From positions 124,001 to 188,000 of the forward strand of contig JANFNE010000025.1 of assembly GCA_024867545.1 (NCBI GenBank): 64,000 bases of DNA, written 5' to 3'. Position numbers and translations under genes: made by a program. The DNA comes from Phytopythium helicoides. Its lineage: Eukaryota > Oomycota > Peronosporomycetes > Pythiales > Pythiaceae. How positions within the stretch are numbered: position 1 is the first letter of the stretch; each line of letters begins with the position of its first letter. This document shows positions 9,920 through 18,967 of this stretch, piece after piece. The notes beneath the pieces are model-generated. The model saw only the letters and a list, made by a program, of their open reading frames with translations, made no database searches and was not told where the DNA came from.

Positions 9920-10115
9920 ATGTGCATGAAGGTTGAGTGCCCCACGTGCCACAAGCCCACCTGGAAGGGCTGCGGCCAGCACATTGAGAGCGCGCTCTCG
10001 GGTGAGTAAATTGGTGGTCACCAAAGGAATTTTTGCTTTTGAGGAAACTGACAAATGCATGGCAGGCGTGAGCGAGGCCGACCGCTGCCCCAACTGGAAG
10101 ACGGGCAAGCACTAA
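9920..10115 (+). CDS. 43-residue Cys-rich zinc-ribbon-like protein
   Basis: Two exons, 9920-10001 and 10066-10115, around a 64-nt intron (GTGAGT...GCAG) give 43 aa. The start MCMKVECPTCHKPTWKGCG has CxxxxCxxC spacing, followed by GQHIESAL and, after the splice, ADRCPNW. From memory this matches a widespread small-protein family in bacteria and eukaryotes with a C-x-T-C-x-K-x-(T/S)-W-x-G-C-G-x-H core, whose role is not established. It is too short for normal ORF calling and neither exon stands alone. Zn2+ binding is inferred from the cysteines. Confidence 0.8.
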
Positions 10116-10394
10116 AGAGAACGCCTTACTAGTGGACACGAGAGATGAATGAAAACAAGCGCGAGGCAGGGAGGGGAGAGCTGCCGACAAACGCTATATT
10201 GCATGAAAAAAGAAACTTGAATGAATCAATTCGTTTGATTCGAAAGTGGGGCAGCATTGGTCTATCCTGGTCTCTAGTTGTCTTAATCCAAGTCGTCTAA
10301 AAGAGGAGGAGATGAGGACGTGGCGGCCCACCTGATATCCTACGCTAAAAACTGGTCGACGCACACTTGGCTAGACTAGTTCAAGATTAACGCA

Positions 10395-12503
10395 ATGACA
10401 GAAGACTCAATTGTCCTCTCACGATGGGCGTTCGCGCTTTGGTGGTTCGCATTGCTGGTAATGCATGTGGTAGTGGCCTCGTACAACGCACTGTATGCGC
10501 TCTTCAACAAAGAGTTGGATGGAACGTACCTCAACACCGTGCTGGAGTTCATGTCGCTTGGGATGCCAACGCCATACCACTCCAAAATCGTGGCTGCCTA
10601 TTCCATCATGGCCGCTCTCCATGGGCTCTGCTTGACGCTGATGATCTGTGGGTCGGTTTGGCATTGGTCACTTCGATTCTCGATCGAAATCCGGGTATTC
10701 ACGCAATGGCAGGAACGAGCAACTCGCGGCCTGCTCAGCAATCCTAAATCGTCGAAAGCCGCAAAGGTTTGGAAACTACTTCTGAAGCTATTTGGACGAG
10801 ATGGCCTGTTTGGCGTTAGAAGCCCTTACTTTCACAGCGTCTTGATCGTTCAGGAGATCATCGAAGCAGTGTTGCAAACTATTCACGCCCATCGAATGAG
10901 TACTGTCTTGCCGCGAAGAAGCGAAAACTGGTTTTTTGTTATTCTCCTCGTACTGAATTGCTGTGCACCACTAGCGATTCACGAGTATTGCAAGCACAAC
11001 GAACCAAGCAATCGTTTTGTGAATCTCATGTGCGACTGCTTTCTTGATCTGGTGGTCACAGTAGGAATCCCTGTTATTATCGTTCTAACCTACGTGGGGC
11101 AGTATTCGACCTGGTACACAGGATTCCCAACCGAACTGTGGTACAACGATGTATGGGTCGCGCATGTTCAGAACGAGTTTCAACTTGTTCTAGTTGTGTC
11201 GTGGGCTGATCTGGTCAGCCGTATTATCTTCTCCTGGGGTGTTTTATCGGCAAGCACGCATATGAAATCGCTTTTAACTCGCTCAGGGTCTACAAGCCAG
11301 GTCGCTTCCGTTAGAACTCAGGGCAACAATTCCACAAAAGAAGCAACTTCACGAGCTCCGACAATTTCTCTTGTTCATGACATGAAGGGGAGAGAGGTTA
11401 AACGACAAGGCTGGGTTCGGGTAGCAAAACCTCGGGCAGAATCGGCGTTCAAAAGTGCCTACTACATGTTCGTATTATTGGGCATAACTGTGCTGGGACT
11501 TCATATCCACGCAGAGTCGAGGCCACAACTTCCACAATGCTTGCTACAAGTTCGGCCATGGGGAATCCACCGACCGTCTTGTTACTTAGCTGAGCTGAAC
11601 TGCGATCGCCTGGATATCCGAGGCTCCAAAAGTGAAATGGTTCACGCGTGGAGTGCGTTTGATCGAGGATCAGTCGTGCAGCTACTAGTACGACACTGCT
11701 CTCACTTCGAAATGCCGCCAATGATTGAGGATTTCAAGAGACTCAGTGGATCCAAAATGTACAATTCGACTATCGCTGAATGGGGAAGTGATTCAGCATT
11801 TACCAGTGCCTCTCATCCTCAAATTATCACCGTTTACTTGGTGCGCGTGAACCTGACCGGTGGTGTTATTCCTGATGGTTTGCTCGCTCAAGATTTCCCT
11901 CCAACATTGATTGACTTGGAGTTTGTCGTCATGAATCTGCAAGAGCTTCCAGATGACATAGACGACATTTGGCCGATTGCCACATCGGTCTACGTCGAGT
12001 ACAGCAATTTGACTTTGGTCCCGGCCTCGTTGATTCGACTGCAGCCCTATTATATCTCTGTTTGCGGGAATCCCATTCGCGAGATACCCGCTGAGGTCTT
12101 CGAAATCCCTAACTTGATATACCTGCATGTTGGCAGCACGCTGATTGATGATTTGCCTCGCAATGTCACAGCACTCTCACCTGCAATGTCGAGAATCCAG
12201 GTTTCCAACACAAACATTTCTTTCTTCTGGCCGTGGATTGATGAAATGCTGAGAGATGTAGAAACCTATATCATTGCAGGAGGCACTCGATATTGCAGTT
12301 CGCTCGAGCTATTCCTTGATTCCGGTGACGTAGAAGGGTTTTCAATTGGCGCGTTGACTTCGTCCAACTTGTCTAGGCTGATGCTTCCGGAAACATACTC
12401 GAGTCTAACCATTCCTCATGTCCTTTGCGAAGGGTTTTACTCTGGACCCCTTTATCCGCTAGCAGCGGAGGACCAAGACAGTGCTATAGCTCCCGTATCG
12501 TAG
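10395..12503 (+). CDS. Multi-pass membrane protein with extracytosolic LRR-like C-terminus
   Basis: A 702-aa single-exon protein. The N-terminal half has about six hydrophobic helices (near 11-36, 66-91, 178-196, 215-236, 262-285 and 354-372). After the last helix come leucine-rich-repeat-like segments (about 395-640), for example LIDLEFVVMNLQELPDDIDD, VYVEYSNLTLVPASLI and LIYLHVGSTLIDDLPRNV, with several N-x-S/T sequons. The layout suggests a surface or vacuolar receptor-like protein of a type known in oomycetes. No kinase or other signalling domain is visible. Ligand and role unknown. Confidence 0.8.
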   Translation: MTEDSIVLSRWAFALWWFALLVMHVVVASYNALYALFNKELDGTYLNTVLEFMSLGMPTPYHSKIVAAYSIMAALHGLCLTLMICGSVWHWSLRFSIEIRVFTQWQERATRGLLSNPKSSKAAKVWKLLLKLFGRDGLFGVRSPYFHSVLIVQEIIEAVLQTIHAHRMSTVLPRRSENWFFVILLVLNCCAPLAIHEYCKHNEPSNRFVNLMCDCFLDLVVTVGIPVIIVLTYVGQYSTWYTGFPTELWYNDVWVAHVQNEFQLVLVVSWADLVSRIIFSWGVLSASTHMKSLLTRSGSTSQVASVRTQGNNSTKEATSRAPTISLVHDMKGREVKRQGWVRVAKPRAESAFKSAYYMFVLLGITVLGLHIHAESRPQLPQCLLQVRPWGIHRPSCYLAELNCDRLDIRGSKSEMVHAWSAFDRGSVVQLLVRHCSHFEMPPMIEDFKRLSGSKMYNSTIAEWGSDSAFTSASHPQIITVYLVRVNLTGGVIPDGLLAQDFPPTLIDLEFVVMNLQELPDDIDDIWPIATSVYVEYSNLTLVPASLIRLQPYYISVCGNPIREIPAEVFEIPNLIYLHVGSTLIDDLPRNVTALSPAMSRIQVSNTNISFFWPWIDEMLRDVETYIIAGGTRYCSSLELFLDSGDVEGFSIGALTSSNLSRLMLPETYSSLTIPHVLCEGFYSGPLYPLAAEDQDSAIAPVS

Positions 12504-12705
12504 TGATCTCAAGCAAACATGTGCTGAGCGGCGTTGATGTTTTTGCTTGCCTATAAGCTTTGTTCGAATACACAGTTATACGGCTACCTTGACCGTTTTG
12601 CGATGGCGAATTTGCCAAGCAGGAGATGGTAGAAGGACATGCATCGTGGGGTGAATTGCAGAGGGTAATCGTGTATTCATTGTGGCGAACGTGCAAGAGA
12701 GCCTA

Positions 12706-13167
12706 TTACTGCGTGAGCACCGAGACAACGGCGGTAACACCACCCGCAAGGATGGAGAAAGCTCCAGCCATCCACGAGATCATGCGACCACGAGGCATGC
12801 CGAGCGCAAAAGTCGTTGTATGAGCCAGTCGGGCTGTTGTATAGGCGAGGAGCAGTCCCGAGACGACAGTGGCGTTGCTCTTGGCGACGATGGCTGCCCA
12901 GAAGACCACAAAGGCCATGGGCATCGACTCGAGGTCGTTCTGGATGATGCGCTTCCAGCGGTCCTCCCGCTCAACAGCAGCCTTGACGAGCTTGTCGTCC
13001 GCGGGCGTCTCCGTGGCCATCGGGAGCTTCTTGTCCTCGGCGAGGCGCGTGCCGGCCTTGAAGGCCAGACGGCCCTGGATCATGGTCGTCCCCAGGAACT
13101 TGGCGTACAGCACCGACGCGCAGACGGCGAACACCTTGACCTCGGTGCCATCAAGTAGCGACAGCAT
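12706..13167 (-). CDS. MAPEG / microsomal glutathione S-transferase-like, copy 2
   Basis: A 153-aa membrane protein from ATG 13167 (MLSLLDGTEVKVFAV); an upstream in-frame start at 13185 would add six residues. The family signature is DRWKRIIQNDLESMPMAF. It differs from copy 1 by a shorter hydrophilic loop after the first helix and ends TAVVSVLTQ. Its upstream region (13168-13755) holds the densest group of TCAGGCA sites in the window. Confidence 0.87.
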   Translation of the reverse strand: MLSLLDGTEVKVFAVCASVLYAKFLGTTMIQGRLAFKAGTRLAEDKKLPMATETPADDKLVKAAVEREDRWKRIIQNDLESMPMAFVVFWAAIVAKSNATVVSGLLLAYTTARLAHTTTFALGMPRGRMISWMAGAFSILAGGVTAVVSVLTQ

Positions 13168-13755
13168 GGCTGCAATGGAGATCACTGGTAGGAGAAGATG
13201 AGAAAGTTGGGAACTGAGCTCGCTTCAGCGTGATCTTCAGCATCGATCGGGCCGCTTGGGACGACATGGGCCACCGCTTCTGTTCATGTTTACGACGGCA
13301 GCAAACAGTCTATAATTGCTAGCGTCGCGATGTTGCAAGGCTCAGAGCATCGAGACGTCGACAGTTTTGGTCTGGCAGCCCTGGAGACGGTCAGGCAGGT
13401 CCAGTCAGGCACTTCAACTTGGCCCCCGTTTATGGCGGCGAGGTCAGGCAGAGCTGCAGATCGCACCGAGACAACGGATAACTGTACACATCCCATGCTG
13501 TGTCAGGCACTATCAGTGACGAGAGTCCCTCGAGCCAATCTCGATCCCAGCCGCCTCGCCGTCACGCGATTGTACACTCGGTCGAGGTCAGGCATGCCAT
13601 GCTGCTGCATTTCGTCGTGCCACTGTCCTCGAGTACTGTATGCTGGTCTGGTCTCCATGAGGCCATCATGAGGCCAGGCGAGTGTATTAGTTGTACGTCG
13701 AATGGAATGGTGTGCAGCGCACATCCGAGCCCTTCTCTACTCTAGCAGACTGGGC
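13168..13755. promoter_or_regulatory. Upstream region of MAPEG copy 2 with clustered TCAGGCA sites
   Basis: 588 bp without a gene. TCAGGCA begins at 13391, 13405, 13444, 13503 and 13588, five copies on one strand in about 200 bp; three are the extended GGTCAGGCA (13389, 13442, 13586). A cis-regulatory array is inferred. Confidence 0.5.
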
Positions 13756-14220
13756 CTACGCGACGGCCACGACAGCGGTGATGGCCGAGCCGAGGATGCA
13801 GAGAGCTCCGAGCATCCACGCCCCCATGCGCACCAGTGGCCACTTCAATGCGTAGCTGACTGTGTGCAGCAGGCGGAAGGCCGTGTAGGCGACGACGAGG
13901 GCACTGAGCGCTCCGTCGTCGGCGTTGACAGTCAGAGCCACCAGGAAGACGATGAAGGCCATGGGCATCGACTCGAGGTCGTTCTGGATGATGCGCTTCC
14001 AGCGCTGCTCGGCGTCTCTGGCCTGTTGCACGGTCTCGTCAACTGGCGCCTCGTAGTCGAAGCCTTGGGGTGGCTTGCCGCGAGCCTGGGGTAGCGAGTT
14101 GTCCTCTGGAGCTCGAGAACCCGCAGAGAAACCCAGGCGGCCTTGGATCATGGTCGTCAACAGGAACTTGACGTACAGCACGAGCGTGCAAACTGCGAGG
14201 GTGGTTGGAGCGGCGGCCAT
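13756..14220 (-). CDS. MAPEG / microsomal glutathione S-transferase-like, copy 3
   Basis: A 154-aa membrane protein starting at the ATG at 14220 (MAAAPTTLAVCTLVLYVKFLL). The signature is QRWKRIIQNDLESMPMAF and the loop GSRAPEDNSLPQARGKPPQGF is closest to copy 1. It is in tandem with copy 2, same strand, and no TCAGGCA site was seen upstream, unlike copies 1 and 2. Confidence 0.88.
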   Translation of the reverse strand: MAAAPTTLAVCTLVLYVKFLLTTMIQGRLGFSAGSRAPEDNSLPQARGKPPQGFDYEAPVDETVQQARDAEQRWKRIIQNDLESMPMAFIVFLVALTVNADDGALSALVVAYTAFRLLHTVSYALKWPLVRMGAWMLGALCILGSAITAVVAVA

Positions 14221-15296
14221 CTTGCTGCTGCCGGCGGGAAATCGAGGAATGAACGGGCAACTCGCGAGTTCAGTGGACTGACAGACATGGGTTCCACTGT
14301 GATCGATCGATCCATCTCCACCTCCCTACCGCGCCTTTCCTGCACCACACCAAGGTCACAGTCTCATCACTCCCCCACATGACGTTGATTCATGGTATGG
14401 CTACACCTCTGATCCGACGATGACATGAGTGGTGAAGGCGAAATCGTTGGGTCCACAAAAGATGCAGCGTGCTCCAGCTACGGCTGCACCATAATTTCCA
14501 TCTACAGAAGGTTAAGTTCGCCGAAATGTATATGCATGCTTGTGGTTTTAGCGAGGACATGGTACTGGTGGTGCTCGCCATGTGGCGGCACCTTCCAAGG
14601 CGGAATGTGCACGAAGAGATTCGAAGTGGTGGGATGCAGAACTTTACTTTCTCGTCCACGAAGTGCCCTGGCTGGACTATAAGTTAAATGCCTGGGAACG
14701 TGGCTGCTCTCTGTTCTTCGCAACCCAGGTATTGCTTCTCACGGATGAGCGCCATCGAAAGAAATCAATTGTCGAGCTTTGGGATACTTGAAGATGAGTA
14801 CATGTCAAAATGGTGCTTTTGTAGTCCAGGATCTCATTTTCGTCGCGCACTACAACATGAACGCGGTGGAAGTGAGTTGTCTTTTTGTGAAGTGCTGCTA
14901 TGGTTAGCTCCAATCTACGCAGACAAGATATAATGCGAGTTTTTATCGAGGAGCTAGAAAGGATTGGGAAACAACACAATTCGGAGTCACTCTAGAATTT
15001 GCTCTCGCCATCGCGTGCAGGATCCCACACCACTCTCAAGCGAGTGTGGGTTGAACATTATGCAGACGACAAGCGAACGCAAATGCTTCGGGCATCTCAA
15101 CATTCGACAGATGTGACCAAGTTTAATCGCGTGGACAAACACCAACGAGAAGGCGATGCAGTGCTGTGCAACAACATTAATGAGTAAGGGTCATGTTACC
15201 AGTTCGCGCCCCTGTACCAGTTGTGCACCCTTATCATCGACGTGACTTGAGTTTGCAGTCGTTACACGCCAACTCATTGAATCTCGGTGCGCGTGG
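14221..15296. other. Intergenic between MAPEG copy 3 and AOX copy 3
   Basis: 1.08 kb with only short overlapping ORFs. One at 14469-14687 (+) has a protein-like composition (FAEMYMHACGFSEDMVLVVL) but no recognised relative, and may be a decayed gene. A small inverted repeat (CCCACAC / GTGTGGG) lies near 15024-15051. Confidence 0.4.
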
Positions 15297-16265
15297 CTAG
15301 TCCTTGCCATGGTCACTAACATACGGGCTCACGCCCTTCTCTTGGTCCAGGCTCGCGAACGTGTGGTTCACGTCGCGGTGGTTCGCCTCATCCGCTCGAA
15401 TGCACTTGATCATGTCGTAGATCTTGGCGTCGTCCGGCAACTTGTAGTACGTGCGACCGATCAAAGGAGCCTCTCGCTCCTTCCACTCCTTCAAATGGCC
15501 GTCTTCGATATCTTTCAGCATGCCAGTGTACGTCCTGAAAGCCTCTTCCTCGAGATACCCGACGAAGCTATGACACGTACGAGGAGACACGAGATAAGCG
15601 ATGAAGAATGCGTTGAAGAAGACACCTTGAGCTCCGATTACGAGCGTTCGGAAGAACCATCCGGGTTGCTTGAGGTTCATGAAAATGAGGAGGTGCATGC
15701 GTTCGTTCTCGGCCTCTTCGAGCAGGGTGTGGATCCATCCGTAGTCACGACGGAGAAGACGTAGGGAACGGAGGTGACGCAGCATGCCTCCAACCATGCC
15801 GGGGACTCCCGCGACAGTCTCAAGGAACACACAGCGGTTGAGCCAGTCCTTTTCGGTCATTTTGCCGCCAGGGCCACGGTAACCCGTCACCAAATCAAAG
15901 CCGAAACGAGCAACCTTGACAGTATAGTAGGCGACTCGCTCGTGCATCTTGGTAATCTCGCGATGCGTCTGAGGAAGCATAGAGATTTTGTCGAGGTCGT
16001 AGACCGGGTGGAAGACGGGATTATCCCATACAGGTTCTTTGGTGGTGTCTGGAGAGTGCTTGTGTGGCCCGGGCAATGTCTGCGTGAAGTGGGGTTTCGT
16101 GGCAGGCTCACTCGTCACATCGATCGGCTTGCTAGAGGCCGAAGCAAAGCGAAGATGATTGAAATTTCCATCGAATGAGAAGATTGCAGTCAGTGGGCGG
16201 CCGATGACATTGGCAGAGTAAGCCTGACGGATGCAAAAGTTCCCCTTCACGACATGCCGGATCAT
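15297..16265 (-). CDS. AOX: Mitochondrial alternative oxidase, copy 3
   Basis: A 322-aa single-exon alternative oxidase. It keeps the canonical first motif CVFLETVAGVPG, then NERMHL, YLEEEA and RADEANHRDVNH, so all iron ligands are present. I chose ATG 16265 (MIRHVVKGNFCIRQAYS), a basic presequence-like start; the frame stays open 47 codons further upstream without a convincing leader. Compared with copy 1 it has FIAYLV for FLTYLV and a different tail (SPYVSDHGKD). Silent sites differ throughout from copies 1 and 2, so it is the oldest split of the three. Confidence 0.93.
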   Translation of the reverse strand: MIRHVVKGNFCIRQAYSANVIGRPLTAIFSFDGNFNHLRFASASSKPIDVTSEPATKPHFTQTLPGPHKHSPDTTKEPVWDNPVFHPVYDLDKISMLPQTHREITKMHERVAYYTVKVARFGFDLVTGYRGPGGKMTEKDWLNRCVFLETVAGVPGMVGGMLRHLRSLRLLRRDYGWIHTLLEEAENERMHLLIFMNLKQPGWFFRTLVIGAQGVFFNAFFIAYLVSPRTCHSFVGYLEEEAFRTYTGMLKDIEDGHLKEWKEREAPLIGRTYYKLPDDAKIYDMIKCIRADEANHRDVNHTFASLDQEKGVSPYVSDHGKD

Positions 16266-17257
16266 ATCGTTTGGGTTATGACCGAGAAGACCTCTTGGAA
16301 GAGCTGACACTTGCGAAGGAAAATGGAAGTGGGCTTCTTCGGATCCTACCTCCCGGATCACTGGGAGTTTGCTCGACTCTTCGGACTCGACGCGATCGTT
16401 TCGCACCCACTCAGTCGCCCACTGGAGATGATATCAAAGCACCACTCATCCATCGGATGAGTGATGCTTGTGTGATGCTTGTGGTTCATGAACGTTGGGG
16501 ATGTGCCGGGCATCCAGTGAGTTAGCATGAAATGGCCCATTGGTCGTTACCTTTCTTGTTCTGGAACGAGTCGATCGTCAACCTCAGTTCACGTTCGAGT
16601 TGATTACGAGCTCACCCCGTGAAATACTTGTCCTCGATGGAAGTATTCCTGATTGACTCTTCGCGATCAAACCGTTCAAGCTTACCTACCAGCAGCTATC
16701 ATTGAGCCCTTCAGCTTCAAATCCCCAAAGAGAAACTCGTTGGCCACGTCACCTCTTGAATAGTCTTATTGTGGAATGAGAAAATCTTGCCCAGTGATCT
16801 CTAAAATGTCGTTTCCCTCGAAGCCCTCGAATCATGGAATTGGCATTGTTCTTTGGACACAAAACATCGACGGTGCAAGCTTGGAGAACGCCATCCATTT
16901 CGGCACTGGTATTGTCGCGGATTTGTTTGAAATTCATGGTCAGCAACACTCAGTAGCTGGAATATTCTATCGAGTTGCTGTCTGTACCATGGATCGCCTG
17001 ACGACGCCAATGTCATAGCAACCAAATAAGCCAGAGTATTTCAACTCTTGCGACAACTGGCCTCAGATGAGTGATGCTTAGCAGTGCTAATCCTAAAAGA
17101 GATGCGCTGGCAATCGAGGGGTTTCAAAGTTGGATGCGCACTGATCTCCGCCACGTCATTTCGCTTCAACGTCAGCTGTCCACATCAGGATGCTCTCCGT
17201 AATTCACGTGCAGGAACTGTGCCGTAAATAGAGAAGCGGTCGATTGGGAACAGATCG
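16266..17257. other. Intergenic before the F-box gene
   Basis: About 1 kb without a credible gene. ATGAGTGATGCTT occurs at about 16458 and 17068. An Inr-like TCATTTC lies at 17156-17162, 96 bp before the next start. Confidence 0.4.
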
Positions 17258-18898
17258 ATGGTCATGGCGCTGCCAGCGGAGCTGCTGGCGCGCGTGACGA
17301 CGCTGCTAACGTGGCGCGAGACGCGGAACATGGCGCTGGTGAGCGTTGCGTGGCGCTCGGCGGTGCTGGAGGCTTCTCGCGCGTGTTTTGAGTGGCGCAC
17401 GACCGAAATCTCGGCTGAAAGTGACGAGAATTTGGCCGAAAGCGACGGAAATGACAGCTTCAGCATGGGAAAACACGCGGTGGAGCGGCTGGGTGGAAAC
17501 TTCAAAGGCTGGGCAGATGTTCCGTTCGCGCCAAGTCTCGTGGTGATTTCAGCGTGCTCGAACCGTCCGAGAGTTTTTGCGAATGGCTCGCTGTGGACTC
17601 GTTTTGTCGAGGCGATCGAGGCTGCGAGGCTGCTGCCTCCTGGCTGCCTCGTGATTGGAACACTGAGCGTCATGAGAGAGTTCGACGAGCGGGAAGTTGG
17701 CGATAGAGGAGAAATTCAAGAAGAGTCCAAGTTGGCGGTGACGGTGGCGCTGTTGCCGGAGACGCGGCTGGAGGTAGACAAGTTCGAGCGCAAGGAGCTA
17801 AGGCAGCTCGCCAAGGGATACGAACTCGAGAGTCCACTGGCAAACTCAGTGAGCGGCGACGATGGTTTCTTTGTGCTCTCGATAAATCCTCGAAGCGCGG
17901 ATGACCTGGCGGAGGCGGTTGGGTCGTGGGTACGTGGTGTGGTACCTTCACCGGCGGTTGTTGGCGGTGTGCTTCCTGACGGAGACATTTCCAATCCGCT
18001 CATGATGTACTGGACGCGCGAACAAAGCGATAATAGCGTATCGACACGCAAGGGATCAACAAAAGACTCCCAAAGGGCAAAAGGAAATGCCCATTTGTCT
18101 CGTGATCGAAAGCAGCGCCAAGTTTTCTACCCTCGAAATCAGCGACGTGCTCCACCGACCCCAATCAAAGCTGAAGAACCAAAGATCAAAGTCGAGTTCC
18201 CGACCAATGTTGTCGTCCGATTTCGCAGCAAGCGCGTCAGGCTACGAGGGTGGGCATCTAGTGGCGTAGCACCTGTTTCTGGCATTGTACGTTCCTGCAG
18301 CTCTCGCTCGTCCAACTACGCCACTGCTTATGACCAAGTGGAACTGGTTGACGCGGCACAATCAAGGCAGATCTGGTCAGTGTGCGAGCTTTTGGGAGCA
18401 AAGCTTGATGTTACCATCGACCATGCAATCTGGATAGCAACTAGCGACTCGCGCGATAAGCTTGAGCGGTTCCTTTCATCACCGTCGTGCTTATCAAGTA
18501 GCGAGGTTCAACTCATCAGCTGCACCTTCAGCCCCGTAGAAAACGCAGTGTTCTCGCTTGGCCTTGCCAGGTGGGAGATGGGAGCCTACGGGGTTGTCTT
18601 GGCGCGTGGGGATGAAGCGTTGATGGCGCAACGTGCCCAAAAAGCTATCGACGAAGCTTTTCACACTTGCAAAGCAATGGATGAGACGCCTTTCGGTTTA
18701 TTGCGGGTATCGCCGCGCTCTTTAGGTTCGCTGGGGGTTGAAGTACCGACGCATTCGCTGATAACAAACCTGACAGTCGGACCGACAGCTCTGGATGCGA
18801 ACCTGAAGGCAAAGCAAGTGTCCAAGGTCCAGCAATACGCATGCAGCGGTCTTCTGTTCAGCCACACTAGAGAGAAGGCATTCAACAAAGGTCGATAG
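17258..18898 (+). CDS. F-box protein, possibly FIST-type (FBXO22-like)
   Basis: A 546-aa single-exon protein. Residues 3-45 (ALPAELLARVTTLLTWRETRN, then ALVSVAWRSAV) form an F-box, the segment that binds Skp1 in SCF ubiquitin ligases. The body has LVVISACSNRP (about 92), a beta-rich region LAVTVALLPETRLEVDKFERKE and a later VVGGVLPDGDI, which recalls the FIST sensor fold that follows the F-box in FBXO22; that part is an uncertain resemblance. A low-complexity basic segment lies near 255-310. The second in-frame ATG at 17264 is an equally good start. It is tail to tail with the large SANT gene, 69 bp apart. Confidence 0.72.
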   Translation: MVMALPAELLARVTTLLTWRETRNMALVSVAWRSAVLEASRACFEWRTTEISAESDENLAESDGNDSFSMGKHAVERLGGNFKGWADVPFAPSLVVISACSNRPRVFANGSLWTRFVEAIEAARLLPPGCLVIGTLSVMREFDEREVGDRGEIQEESKLAVTVALLPETRLEVDKFERKELRQLAKGYELESPLANSVSGDDGFFVLSINPRSADDLAEAVGSWVRGVVPSPAVVGGVLPDGDISNPLMMYWTREQSDNSVSTRKGSTKDSQRAKGNAHLSRDRKQRQVFYPRNQRRAPPTPIKAEEPKIKVEFPTNVVVRFRSKRVRLRGWASSGVAPVSGIVRSCSSRSSNYATAYDQVELVDAAQSRQIWSVCELLGAKLDVTIDHAIWIATSDSRDKLERFLSSPSCLSSSEVQLISCTFSPVENAVFSLGLARWEMGAYGVVLARGDEALMAQRAQKAIDEAFHTCKAMDETPFGLLRVSPRSLGSLGVEVPTHSLITNLTVGPTALDANLKAKQVSKVQQYACSGLLFSHTREKAFNKGR

Positions 18899-18967
18899 AC
18901 TCGGGAATTACGACTGTATGTTTCACAATACCACTAACATTTGGCTCTCGCTGCACCTTTCCACTAC

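Noticed and set aside
15000..17100. Transposon remnant between AOX copy 3 and the F-box gene
   Set aside because: Short inverted repeats and repeated ATGAGTGATGCTT are present, but no transposase-like frame or target-site duplication was found.
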